A DNA stretch of 64,000 bases from Lachnospiraceae bacterium (lineage in GTDB: Bacteria > Bacillota > Clostridia > Lachnospirales > Lachnospiraceae), in the NCBI GenBank assembly GCA_028693165.1, contig JAQUVX010000019.1, positions 1 to 64,000 on the forward strand, read 5' to 3'. Positions 52,344 to 60,604 of this stretch are shown one piece after another; position 1 is the stretch's first letter, and each line of letters opens with the position of its first letter. Position numbers and translations under genes: made by a program. The notes beneath the pieces were generated by a model. That model was not told where the DNA came from. It worked only from the letters and a program-made list of their open reading frames with translations, and made no database searches.

Positions 52344-53371
52344 AACGGATTATGGCGGTCTATGATGTGGACCCGTTTTATGCGGACCGGTTTGCGGAGT
52401 TTACAAATCAGAGGGAGGCGATCCCGTTTACGGCGGTGGCATTTACCAGCCTTGCACGACTCAGGGAATATGCCGCGCAGCAGCCGGTGGAGCTTTTGCT
52501 GATCGGAGATGAAGTGAAGGATGGCGAGCTGGAAGGGATCGCGACGGGACAGATCGTGCGCCTGAGCGAGACCGGGGCAGCCGGCGGCGGAACCTCCAAC
52601 GGCGGAACACCCGCCGTATACAAATATCAGGCGACGGACAGTGTGCTGCGTGAGGTCATGGCCTGCTACCAGGTAAAGCGTCCGGCGGTCTTTGCGTTGA
52701 CTGGCACGCGCAGTCAGATCATCGGGGTGTATTCACCCATTGGAAGGTGCGGAAAGACCGGTTTTGCGCTGACGCTGGGGCAGATTCTGGCGCGGGAAAA
52801 CAAGGTGCTGTTTGTCAGCCTGGAGGAGTGTTCGGGCCTGTCAAGGCTGACGGCCTCCGAGTATGGAAAGACGCTGACGGATCTGGTGTACGATGTGCGG
52901 CAGGGGAAGTACAGCCATCTGCGGCTCGGAAGCGTGGTCTACAACTGGGGAGGTCTTGACTATGTGCCGCCGGTGACCTATGCGGAGGACCTTGCAGATA
53001 TGAGCGGGGAGGAGCTGGCCGGGATTCTGGGACGGATTGCGGGGGAGGGCATCTACGCGACAATCGTGGTGGATTTCGGACATTTTGTGAACGGTGTGGA
53101 GCAGCTTTTGGCCCTGTGTTCGGTCATCTACGCACCGGTCAAGGAGGACGTGGTGGCCTCGGCGAAGCTTAAGGAGTGGAAGGACTATCTGGAGATCTCC
53201 GGGCGCATGGAGCTGTGGGAGCGGGTTCGGATTCTGAAGCTTCCGAGACCGGCGATGGCTGCGCGGCGGGAGAATTATCTGGAGCAGCTTTTGTGGGGAG
53301 AGATGGGCGATTACGTGCGGACTTTGACTGGAAAGCAGAGAGAGGGCGGCAGGCATGGAACGAAATCGTGA
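52340..53371 (+). CDS. tadZ: TadZ/CpaE-like ATPase
   Basis: A 343-residue MinD/ParA-superfamily protein. Residues 1-110 look like a degenerate receiver domain (MAVYDVDPFYADRFAEFTNQ, VELLLIGDEV). The ATPase part starts IIGVYSPIGRCGKTGFALTL, a deviant Walker A at about 132-142. TadZ places the pilus machine at the cell pole. AAAGGGGG precedes ATG 52340. It overlaps the peptidase by four bases and tadA by 17 bases. The following VLFVSLEECSGLS segment is typical of Bacillota CpaE-like proteins. Confidence 0.85.
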   Translation: MKRIMAVYDVDPFYADRFAEFTNQREAIPFTAVAFTSLARLREYAAQQPVELLLIGDEVKDGELEGIATGQIVRLSETGAAGGGTSNGGTPAVYKYQATDSVLREVMACYQVKRPAVFALTGTRSQIIGVYSPIGRCGKTGFALTLGQILARENKVLFVSLEECSGLSRLTASEYGKTLTDLVYDVRQGKYSHLRLGSVVYNWGGLDYVPPVTYAEDLADMSGEELAGILGRIAGEGIYATIVVDFGHFVNGVEQLLALCSVIYAPVKEDVVASAKLKEWKDYLEISGRMELWERVRILKLPRPAMAARRENYLEQLLWGEMGDYVRTLTGKQREGGRHGTKS

Positions 53372-54662
53372 GGAAGCGGAGAGCAGCGCGCAGGATTTGC
53401 GGCTGGGACAAAAGGAGACGCTGATGCGGCTGAAGGAGCAGATTCGTGAGGAGCTGCAGAGCCGCAGTCAGATCGAGGACGGGGAGCTTTACGACTGCAT
53501 CGAGGAAGCCATCGAGGCGGAGGGAAAACGGCGGTATCTTCCGCTGAAACGGCGCGTGGAGCTGAAAAACCGGCTGTTTGACGGCTTTCGGCGGCTGGAT
53601 ATTTTACAGGAGCTGGTGGATGATCCCCAGGTGACCGAGATCATGGTAAACGGAAAGGACCACATTTTTGTGGAGAAAAAGGGACGGCTGTGCCAGTGGG
53701 AACATGGGTTTGATCAGAATGAACAGCTGGAGGACATGATTCAGCAGATCGTGAGCCGGATCAACCGGACTGTCAACGTGTCCCACCCCATTGCGGATGC
53801 CCGATTGGAGGACGGTTCCCGCGTGCATGTGGTGCTGCCGCCGGTGGCACTGGACGGCCCCGTGGTCACGATTCGGAAATTTCCGGAACCGATCACCACG
53901 GAAAAGCTGATTGCGCTTGGCTCTTTGAATGACGAGGCGGCGGCATTTCTGGAACGGCTGGTAAAGGCGGGATACAACCTTTTTATCAGCGGGGGAACCG
54001 GTTCGGGAAAGACGTCCTTTCTCAACGCCATGTCCGGCTTTATCCCGGAGACGGAGCGGGTCATTACGATCGAGGATTCAGCCGAATTACAGATTCGGCA
54101 GGTGCGCAACCTCGTGCGGCTGGAGACGCGCAATGCCAACGTGGAGGGTGAGGGGGCGATTGAGATCAGTGATTTGATCCGGGCATCGCTCCGTATGCGG
54201 CCAAATCGAATTATTGTCGGAGAGGTCCGTGGAAAGGAGGCGCTGGATATGCTTCAGGCTCTGAACACCGGGCATTCCGGCAGTCTGTCCACGGGACATG
54301 CCAACAGCCCGCGGGATATGCTGACGCGGCTGGAGACGATGACGCTGATGGCGGCGGATCTTCCCCTGGCCGCGGTGCGCAGCCAGATTGCCTCTGCAAT
54401 CGATGTGCTGGTGCATCTGGGACGGCTGCGGGACAAGAGCCGGAAGGTGCTGGAAATCGTGGAGGTTGGAGACTGTGTGGCTGGGGAGATTCAGTTGAAT
54501 CCATTATATCGGTTTGTGGAGGAGCGGAAGGAGGAAGAGTGTGAGCAGGATGAGTGTGGAAAAGTCTGCGGGCGGCTTGAACAGGTCGGGGAACTCAGGG
54601 CCGTCGAAAAGCTGCGGGCAGCAGGTTATCCGGTACGACCGGTATCGCCTGACTCCGGCTGA
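53355..54662 (+). CDS. tadA: TadA/CpaF secretion ATPase
   Basis: A 435-residue VirB11/PulE-family hexameric ATPase powering pilus assembly. Walker A is SGGTGSGKTSFLNAMSG (about 212-220). The Asp box is VITIEDSAELQI, Walker B-like IIVGEVRGKEALDM, and the His box STGHANSPRDML. The N-terminal DDPQVTEIMVNGKDHIFVE is the CpaF pattern. The C-terminal 120 bases overlap tadB in another frame, although both ends look conserved. Confidence 0.95.
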   Translation: MERNREEAESSAQDLRLGQKETLMRLKEQIREELQSRSQIEDGELYDCIEEAIEAEGKRRYLPLKRRVELKNRLFDGFRRLDILQELVDDPQVTEIMVNGKDHIFVEKKGRLCQWEHGFDQNEQLEDMIQQIVSRINRTVNVSHPIADARLEDGSRVHVVLPPVALDGPVVTIRKFPEPITTEKLIALGSLNDEAAAFLERLVKAGYNLFISGGTGSGKTSFLNAMSGFIPETERVITIEDSAELQIRQVRNLVRLETRNANVEGEGAIEISDLIRASLRMRPNRIIVGEVRGKEALDMLQALNTGHSGSLSTGHANSPRDMLTRLETMTLMAADLPLAAVRSQIASAIDVLVHLGRLRDKSRKVLEIVEVGDCVAGEIQLNPLYRFVEERKEEECEQDECGKVCGRLEQVGELRAVEKLRAAGYPVRPVSPDSG

Positions 54663-55365
54663 ACTTGTGTGGGCGCTGGCGAAAGGGGCAGCGATCTGCG
54701 GCCTGCTTGCCTACACGTTTTATCGGAGCTGGACGGCGTTTGGGATCATGCTTCCGTTTGGCTTTTGCTATCCGCTTTGTGAGCGAAGGCAGCGGCAGGA
54801 AAAACGGCTTTTGGAGCTGGCGCAGCAGTTTAAGGAGAGCATGGTCATTTTGGCGGCTTCTTTAAGCGCCGGATTTGCCATGGAAAATGCCCTGGCGGTC
54901 AGCCGGGATGAGCTGGCTATGCTGTACGGGGAGGAGGGGATGATCACGCGGGAATTTGCTTACATGGTGCAGCAGATTCGGATGAACCGCTCGGTGGAAC
55001 ACGTGCTGGCGGAATTTGCGGACCGCAGCGGGCTGGAGGATGTGCAGAATTTCTCGGAGGTATTTGCGGTTGCAAAACGCAGCGGTGGTGATTTGAGCGG
55101 CATCATGCGGCACACGTCGGAGGTCATTCGGGACAAGATGCAGGTCAAGGAAGAGATCCGCACGCTGACGGCTTCCAAACAGTTTGAGCAGAAGATCATG
55201 AACCTGATTCCGTTTTTCATTGTGTTCTATGTGGAAGGCTCCTCGCCGGGCTTCTTTTCGCAGATGTACGGAACCGGGCTGGGGCGGATGCTGATGACGG
55301 GCTGTCTGATTGTGTATGGGATCTCGTATGTGCTGGCGTGGAAAATTCTTGCGATCGAGGTGTAG
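54541..55365 (+). CDS. tadB: TadB-like type II secretion F-domain protein
   Basis: A 274-residue inner-membrane platform protein. A first membrane hairpin (about 55-85) follows YDRYRLTPAELVW. The T2SSF domain contains QFKESMVILAASLSAGFAME, MVQQIRMNRSVEHVLAEFAD and FAVAKRSGGDLSGIMRHTSE. Two C-terminal membrane segments end it. AAGGAGG lies just before GTG 54541; ATG 54550 is also possible. The overlap of about 120 bases with tadA is unusually long but is supported by the ribosome binding site and by conserved-looking sequence in both frames. Confidence 0.87.
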   Translation: MSRMSVEKSAGGLNRSGNSGPSKSCGQQVIRYDRYRLTPAELVWALAKGAAICGLLAYTFYRSWTAFGIMLPFGFCYPLCERRQRQEKRLLELAQQFKESMVILAASLSAGFAMENALAVSRDELAMLYGEEGMITREFAYMVQQIRMNRSVEHVLAEFADRSGLEDVQNFSEVFAVAKRSGGDLSGIMRHTSEVIRDKMQVKEEIRTLTASKQFEQKIMNLIPFFIVFYVEGSSPGFFSQMYGTGLGRMLMTGCLIVYGISYVLAWKILAIEV

Positions 55366-55366
55366 G

Positions 55367-56614
55367 ATGGAGCGAAAAAACAGGCAGGTAAAATTAAAGG
55401 AACCGGGGAAATGGGTAGCTCCGGCCCTGTGTATCGCCGGAAGTCTGGCGCTTTATCTGGTTCTGACATTTACGGCAAAGCCGCTGGGGTCGGTATCGCC
55501 GGACGGCGTGATCGTCCGGGAACCCTATGGCGGGAAGGAAGAACAGTACGAGCTGTTTGTGGAAGGGCTGGAGGCGGAAGAAATTCCGATCGTGGTAGCG
55601 GTGGAGCCGCGTGTATACACGGAGAAAGAGGCGGAGACGGTATTCTATTCCATCATGGATGGGATGGAGGAGCGTATTCGTGGGAACAATCCATCGCTGT
55701 TGGAGGTAACCTCGGATTTGGAGCTTCCGACTGCGATCGCGGGAACCGGGGTGCGACTGCGCTGGCACAGCTCGGAGCCGGATTACATAAATGCGTCGGG
55801 AATGCTTGGAAAGGCGGTCGAAACGCCGATGGATGTTTTGCTGGCCGTGCAGTGCTCGGACGGAATGCACAAGGCGGAGTTTGAGATGCAGATCCGGCTG
55901 GTGCCGCCAGACCGCACGGAGCAGGAGGCGAGAGCGGAGGGACTTAAAAAGGAGATCACAGGCCGGGAGGCTGCGCAGCGCACGGAAGAATCGCTCACCC
56001 TTCCGCTGGAATATGAGGGAAAAACGCTGCGCTACCGGACGCGGGAGAGCAATCCGTACAGTGCAATTCTGCTGCTTGGCGTTGTGCTGGCGCTCCTTCT
56101 GGCGGCGCGGGAGCAGTCGGGCAAAAAGGAGAAAGAGAAACAGCGGGAGCAGGAGCTTTTGCTGGATTATGCGGAGCTGGTATCCAAGCTCATGGTGCTC
56201 ATCGGGGCGGGCATGACGATCCGCAATGCCTGGGAGCGCATGGTGCGGGATTACGAGGAGAACCAGCGCCGCAGGAAGCAGAAGCCCCGCGCGGCCTATG
56301 AGGAGATGAAGCTGGCCTGCTTTCAGATGGATAACAAAACGCCGGAGGGGACTGTTTACCGGGAATTCGGACGGCGCTGCCGCCTGCAGCCCTATCTGAA
56401 GCTCAGCAGCCTGCTGGAGCAGAACCGCAGAACCGGAACGAAGAATCTCCGCGCAATTTTACAGACGGAGATGGAGGACGCCTTTGAGCTGCGCAAGAAT
56501 CTGGCCCGCAGGATGGGTGAGGAGGCGGGAACCAAACTGCTGCTGCCGCTGTTTTTACTGCTCGGTATCGTGATGGTCATGATCATGGTACCGGCTATGA
56601 TGACAATGGGTTGA
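55367..56614 (+). CDS. tadC: TadC-like protein with N-terminal Ig-like domain
   Basis: A 415-residue protein. After one membrane helix (about 18-38) comes a region of about 180 residues. It includes EVTSDLELPTAIAGTGVRLR followed by WHSSEPDYINASGML, the pattern of atrophied bacterial Ig (aBig) domains. A second helix (about 225-243) leads to the T2SSF-like part (LVSKLMVLIGAGMTIRNAWE, AYEEMKLACFQM, GTKLLLPLFLLLGIVMVMIM). Standard TadC proteins lack the outside domain. GAGGTGTAGG precedes ATG 55367, which follows tadB by one base. The Ig-like domain probably faces the cell wall and may hold the growing pilus or peptidoglycan. Confidence 0.8.
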   Translation: MERKNRQVKLKEPGKWVAPALCIAGSLALYLVLTFTAKPLGSVSPDGVIVREPYGGKEEQYELFVEGLEAEEIPIVVAVEPRVYTEKEAETVFYSIMDGMEERIRGNNPSLLEVTSDLELPTAIAGTGVRLRWHSSEPDYINASGMLGKAVETPMDVLLAVQCSDGMHKAEFEMQIRLVPPDRTEQEARAEGLKKEITGREAAQRTEESLTLPLEYEGKTLRYRTRESNPYSAILLLGVVLALLLAAREQSGKKEKEKQREQELLLDYAELVSKLMVLIGAGMTIRNAWERMVRDYEENQRRRKQKPRAAYEEMKLACFQMDNKTPEGTVYREFGRRCRLQPYLKLSSLLEQNRRTGTKNLRAILQTEMEDAFELRKNLARRMGEEAGTKLLLPLFLLLGIVMVMIMVPAMMTMG

Positions 56615-56642
56615 TGAAACGAAGAAAAGGAGGATTTTTTAT

Positions 56643-56822
56643 ATGAAAGTAAGACAGGAACTGGGCGAATTTATGCGTCAGGAGGATGGAGTTGGAGTGA
56701 TCGAAGTGGTGTTAATATTAGTCGTCTTGATCGGTCTGGTAATCATCTTTAAGTCACAGATCACAGCATTGCTGGAAAATATTTTCAAGGAAATCAACAG
56801 TCAGTCCAAGGAAGTATATTAA
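56643..56822 (+). CDS. Flp-type major pilin, 59 residues
   Basis: A very small pilin. MKVRQELGEFMRQEDGVGVI is followed by EVVLILVVLIGLVIIF, one hydrophobic helix preceded by a Gly-Val-Gly-Val-Ile-Glu cleavage-type site (Glu at mature position 5 or nearby). The tail is short and polar (NSQSKEVY). AAAGGAGG precedes the ATG. It sits between tadC and the DUF5702 gene, the normal place of flp in Bacillota Tad loci. Cleavage by one of the two A24 peptidases is expected. Its stop overlaps the next start by one base (TAATG). Confidence 0.88.
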   Translation: MKVRQELGEFMRQEDGVGVIEVVLILVVLIGLVIIFKSQITALLENIFKEINSQSKEVY

Positions 56823-58795
56823 TGAAGCCGGTGCGGAGTCAGGTTACCGTTTTTATCAGTCTGGTCATGATGTGCGTATTTTCGTTTTTCTGTGTGCTGC
56901 TGGAATCGGCGCGGACGGCCGGGGCACGCTGGTATTTGCAGATGGCGGCTGACTCGGCACTGGATTCGGTGTTCAGCCGGTATCACCGGGAGTTGTGGGA
57001 TTCTTACCGGCTGTTGTTTGCCGAGTATGAGGACGAGGAGGCGCTGGCGGCGGATTTTCAGTTGTTGATGCAGCCGTATCTGGACACGGAAAACTGGTAT
57101 CCCATGGAATATGAGTCAGCTTCCGTGGAGGAGATTTTTCGGGCAACGGAGGAGGACGGACTTTACTTTGAGAAGGAGATTCTGGACTATATGAAATATG
57201 GGATCTGGAATATGGACTTCGATGAGAAGACGGCGGAAAGTCTCTGGGATACGGCAAAGGAGGCGACGGCGGTCAAAGAGGTGGCGGGTACTTATCGCGC
57301 TCATGCGAAGGAGGCGCTGAAGCTGGAAAAGTCTCTGGAGAAGATCAGTGAGAGTCTGGCGGAGCAGCTGCGGCGAAAGCAGGCAGGATTGTCGGAGCTG
57401 CACGATTATGACGGACCGGGATTTCGCAGGAGCGCACAGTCTCTGATCCGGGAGCTGGAGCGGATTCCGGGATTGGTGCAGACGTATCAGAAACGGGCGG
57501 ATGAGCTGGCGGCGGGGCTGGCGAAAAGCAGGACAACGTATGAGCAGAAACGCCAGGAATGTCAGGGGCAGGTACAGGAGCTTTTGGAGTCGGAGGTTCA
57601 GGAATACGAGGCCTATGTGGCGGCGGACGGCGAGCGGCGTCAGGAGGTGGAGGCATTGTCACCAAAGTCGCAGGAGCAGATCCGAATGGTGGAGGCTGTG
57701 ATTGAGGAGGCAGAGGAAGTGGAGCGGATCATAGAGGAATGGGAGGAGGACGAAGAGGATGAGGAGGGCGGCGACGGACCGGATCTGGAGGCGCTGTGGA
57801 GGCCGGTGATCCGTCACTTCAGTCAGTTGGAGATCAGTCCAATGTCATTTGTTCACGGGGTGAAGGACAAGGAGAAGGAAGGCTGGCTGAATCAGGTGGG
57901 AGCGCTGTATCAGTCTGGCTTGCTGGAGCTGGTGGTTCCGGCAGAGGCGACGATCTCTGAGCGCACGGCCAACCGGGCGCAGGTGCCGTCCGAGACAGAG
58001 ATGTTGCTTGTGGGCAGCCGTGGGATCGGATTTCTGGATCATCTGCTGGTGGACGAATATAGCGGAGACTTTTTTGGAAATTTCTGCGCGGCGGAGCGTG
58101 GAGCAGGGGGCGGAGACGCGGGTGCGGGATCACAAAGGCCGGAGCGGACGGTTTTGCAGTATGAAGTGGAATACTTGCTGGGCGGAGAATCGGGCGACCG
58201 GGACAATCTCTCTTCGGTGGTGCACCAGCTTCTGGCAGTCCGCGAGGGCTTAAATATGGTCCATATCCTGTCGGATGCAGCCAAGCGGGCACAGGCGCGG
58301 ACTCTGGCGATGACCATTACCGGACTTGCCAGCGCTACGCCGCTTCTGCTTGTGACGACCTTTTTTGTCATGTCCGTGTGGGCGCTGGGTGAGGCCCTGA
58401 TGGATGTGCGCGGTCTGTTGGCGGGGAAGCGGGTGCCGCTTCTTAAGACGGCGGAGGACTGGACACTGGGGATCGATGCGCTGCTGGAGGCAGGAAAAAA
58501 CCGGCGGGTGGAGACCGGAGGAAGCGAGCGGGGGCTTGACTATCTGGCCTGGCTGAAGATCCTGCTCTTTCGGATGCCGATTGTGCAGCAGGAGTATCGG
58601 ATGATGGATTTGATGCAGATCAATCTTGGGCTTGGACAGCAGGATTTTCAGATGCGAAATGGTGTGTACAAAGTGAAGCTTCGCGGGAAACTCTGTGGAA
58701 AACATGTATTCTTTTCGCTTGGGTTTGTGGAAAACCTTTTGGGAAAGGATGCGCATACCTATCCGATGGAGGTTTCGGCAGAACGAATTTACTGA
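56822..58795 (+). CDS. DUF5702-like Tad-locus protein with coiled coil
   Basis: A 657-residue protein. The N-terminus (QVTVFISLVMMCVFSFFCVL then LESARTAGARWYLQMAADSA) resembles TadG/TadE-type pilin-like starts, with one membrane helix and a following amphipathic region. The middle (about 160-315) is a long charged coiled coil with a Glu/Asp-rich end (EEWEEDEEDEEGGDGPD). The C-terminal third has another hydrophobic region (LAMTITGLASATPLLLVTTF). This layout fits the DUF5702 family found in Lachnospiraceae Tad loci. It may be a minor pilin or anchor; function is unproven. Confidence 0.7.
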   Translation: MKPVRSQVTVFISLVMMCVFSFFCVLLESARTAGARWYLQMAADSALDSVFSRYHRELWDSYRLLFAEYEDEEALAADFQLLMQPYLDTENWYPMEYESASVEEIFRATEEDGLYFEKEILDYMKYGIWNMDFDEKTAESLWDTAKEATAVKEVAGTYRAHAKEALKLEKSLEKISESLAEQLRRKQAGLSELHDYDGPGFRRSAQSLIRELERIPGLVQTYQKRADELAAGLAKSRTTYEQKRQECQGQVQELLESEVQEYEAYVAADGERRQEVEALSPKSQEQIRMVEAVIEEAEEVERIIEEWEEDEEDEEGGDGPDLEALWRPVIRHFSQLEISPMSFVHGVKDKEKEGWLNQVGALYQSGLLELVVPAEATISERTANRAQVPSETEMLLVGSRGIGFLDHLLVDEYSGDFFGNFCAAERGAGGGDAGAGSQRPERTVLQYEVEYLLGGESGDRDNLSSVVHQLLAVREGLNMVHILSDAAKRAQARTLAMTITGLASATPLLLVTTFFVMSVWALGEALMDVRGLLAGKRVPLLKTAEDWTLGIDALLEAGKNRRVETGGSERGLDYLAWLKILLFRMPIVQQEYRMMDLMQINLGLGQQDFQMRNGVYKVKLRGKLCGKHVFFSLGFVENLLGKDAHTYPMEVSAERIY

Positions 58796-58838
58796 ATGGC
58801 AGTCAGGGATCAGACATAAGAAATGGAGGTGGACCGGA

Positions 58839-59759
58839 ATGCCTTTTTCCATAATGCGGAAGAGAAGAAATCAAATAAAAAACAATATCGTGACTCTCCA
58901 AGTGCGAATCCCTGCGTCATCTGCATGTGGCAAAAAGGCATTCCCGTCCGCCTCCGCAAGCATGACGCTGGAGGCAGCGCTTTGCCTGTCCCTGTTTATT
59001 TTTGCGGCGGTCAGTCTGATTTTGCCGATGAAAATCATGGCGACCGAGCGGCGCATCCAGGCAGGATTGGAGGCGGTTGGCGAGGATTTCAGCCGCTATG
59101 CTTACCTTCAGGATGCGCTGGAGAGTGGGAAGATAAGCACCATACCGGGGGCAGATGAATTTGCAAAGGGATTTTGCAGGAATCTGGGTGCAGGAGTGGC
59201 GAAGGGTTACGCGCAGGCCGTGGCAATGAAGCATGCGGACACCGGAAATGTGCAGAACGTGAATGCGCTGCGCTCATCGATTCGGGAGGACGGAGAAACC
59301 TTTGATCTGATTCTGGATTACCAGATTCGGATGCCATTTCCAGTGCTCGGTTTGCAGGTGATTGACCGAACGGCTCGCTGCACGAGGCGGGCGTGGATTG
59401 GCAAATCAGGAAAAGACGAGGCGGGAGGTGGTTCCGGAAGCGATGACGATGATGAGATCGTTTATGTGGGCCGGGACAGCACGCGTTATCACAGGAATCG
59501 AAACTGCCATTATCTGTCTAATGCGCTGACTGCCGTATCCTTTGAAGAAGTGGGAGAGCGGCGCAATAACAGCGGCGGAATTTATCACGCCTGCTCCAGT
59601 TGCGGACGCAGTGCCGGGGCCGGAAGCACGGTGTATATCATGCCGAGCGGAAGCAGTTATCACACGACGAAGGAATGCAAGGCAATTCTCGCCTATGTGC
59701 GGGCGGTAAAGCTTTCGACGGTAAAGCATCTGGGAGCTTGTTCTTACTGCGGGCGATGA
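58839..59759 (+). CDS. TadE-like protein with two C-terminal Cys/His modules
   Basis: A 306-residue protein. GGAGGTGG supports ATG 58839. A pilin-like signal helix (SASMTLEAALCLSLFIFAAV) is followed by a globular region. From about residue 205 come two tandem modules: VYVGRDSTRYHRNRNCHYL ... YHACSSCGRS and VYIMPSGSSYHTTKECKAIL ... GACSYCGR. Each has the spacing His-x(n)-Cys ... Cys-x2-Cys-Gly, very like the tail of the nuclease at 3551. They look like small metal-binding or disulfide domains displayed outside the cell. This suggests a pilus-associated minor subunit with a binding role. Confidence 0.75.
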   Translation: MPFSIMRKRRNQIKNNIVTLQVRIPASSACGKKAFPSASASMTLEAALCLSLFIFAAVSLILPMKIMATERRIQAGLEAVGEDFSRYAYLQDALESGKISTIPGADEFAKGFCRNLGAGVAKGYAQAVAMKHADTGNVQNVNALRSSIREDGETFDLILDYQIRMPFPVLGLQVIDRTARCTRRAWIGKSGKDEAGGGSGSDDDDEIVYVGRDSTRYHRNRNCHYLSNALTAVSFEEVGERRNNSGGIYHACSSCGRSAGAGSTVYIMPSGSSYHTTKECKAILAYVRAVKLSTVKHLGACSYCGR

Positions 59760-59858
59760 TGCGGGGTCCGAGGGTCGATCATCCTCGCAGCAAGATGCTG
59801 CGGATGTGGCGTGAGAGAGTTGGGGGAGCAGAGAAAAGAGGTAAAAGGAGAGGCAGAT

Positions 59859-60305
59859 ATGGAAAAAATGGTATTGACAGGGTTCCTGCTGACAGCGGCG
59901 TGGCAGGATCTGAGGAGACAGGAAGTGGACGCGTGGGTGTTTGGATTATTCGGTGCACTTGGCGTTGTGCTGGCCGTTTATCGGTGGCTGGTGCCGGGAG
60001 AGACGTATGCACTTTTAGAGCATGGTGCGGGGATTGCATTGGGTCTTGCGCTGCTCGGGATTTGCAGGCTCAGCCGCGGCGGCATGGGGATAGGGGATGG
60101 ATGTTTTTTCCTTGTGAGTGGGGTATTGCTGGGATTTTGGGAGAATGTGGCGCTGCTGTGCTATGGGACCTTATGCTGTGGGTTGTATTGTCTGTGCTGG
60201 TTTGTCTGGGGAAGTCTGCGCGGCAGGCGCGATCTGCGCGAAAAGACGGTGCCGTTTCTCCCATTCGTGGCACTGCCGGGCATCTGGCTGGTATGGGGCC
60301 TATGA
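59859..60305 (+). CDS. Prepilin peptidase (A24), second copy
   Basis: A 148-residue membrane protease. LTAAWQDLRRQEVDAWVFGL has the first catalytic Asp, and RGGMGIGDGCFFLVSGVLL has the GxGD. About four membrane helices follow. AAAGGAGAGG supports ATG 59859 rather than an upstream in-frame codon. It differs clearly from the first copy at 51828. The two may cleave different substrates, for example Flp versus the TadE-like proteins that flank this gene. The stop overlaps the next start in ATGA. Confidence 0.85.
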   Translation: MEKMVLTGFLLTAAWQDLRRQEVDAWVFGLFGALGVVLAVYRWLVPGETYALLEHGAGIALGLALLGICRLSRGGMGIGDGCFFLVSGVLLGFWENVALLCYGTLCCGLYCLCWFVWGSLRGRRDLREKTVPFLPFVALPGIWLVWGL

Positions 60306-60604
60306 GAAACAGGATACATGGCATAAGGGCCAGTTATACCGTCGAAGCAGCCGGTGTCATGGCGGTGGTATTGTTTACAATCATGATCCTGATGAATCAG
60401 GCGCTTCGGCTTCGGGCAGAGACGGTTGGCGGATTTTCGCTGCATGAAGCAGTGGAGCGGGAACGGCATTCCGTGGAATCAATTGAAGAACGGGAAATCT
60501 GCAGCCAGGCTTCGCACGAAGCCTGGAATCTGGAAATTACGATGCCGGTATTTCGGCCGGAGAACTCCCTGCGGATGTGGAGCCTTGCGGAGGATAACAC
60601 ATGA
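60302..60604 (+). CDS. TadE-like minor pilin, 100 residues
   Basis: Starts at ATG 60302 in the ATGA overlap with the peptidase gene. MRNRIHGIRASYTVEAAGVM followed by AVVLFTIMILMNQA gives the pilin-like signal (basic start, Ala-Ser-Tyr-Thr-Val-Glu, then one helix) of TadE/pseudopilins. The polar rest (REICSQASHEAWNLEI) is short. It overlaps the FHA gene by four bases. The coupled arrangement suggests it is a substrate of the second peptidase. Confidence 0.8.
   Translation: MRNRIHGIRASYTVEAAGVMAVVLFTIMILMNQALRLRAETVGGFSLHEAVERERHSVESIEEREICSQASHEAWNLEITMPVFRPENSLRMWSLAEDNT

Noticed and set aside
59600-60301. Upstream part of a 334-codon frame reaching 60604
   Set aside because: Only the last 100 codons from ATG 60302 look like a protein; the earlier part is an off-frame reading of the TadE-like and peptidase genes.
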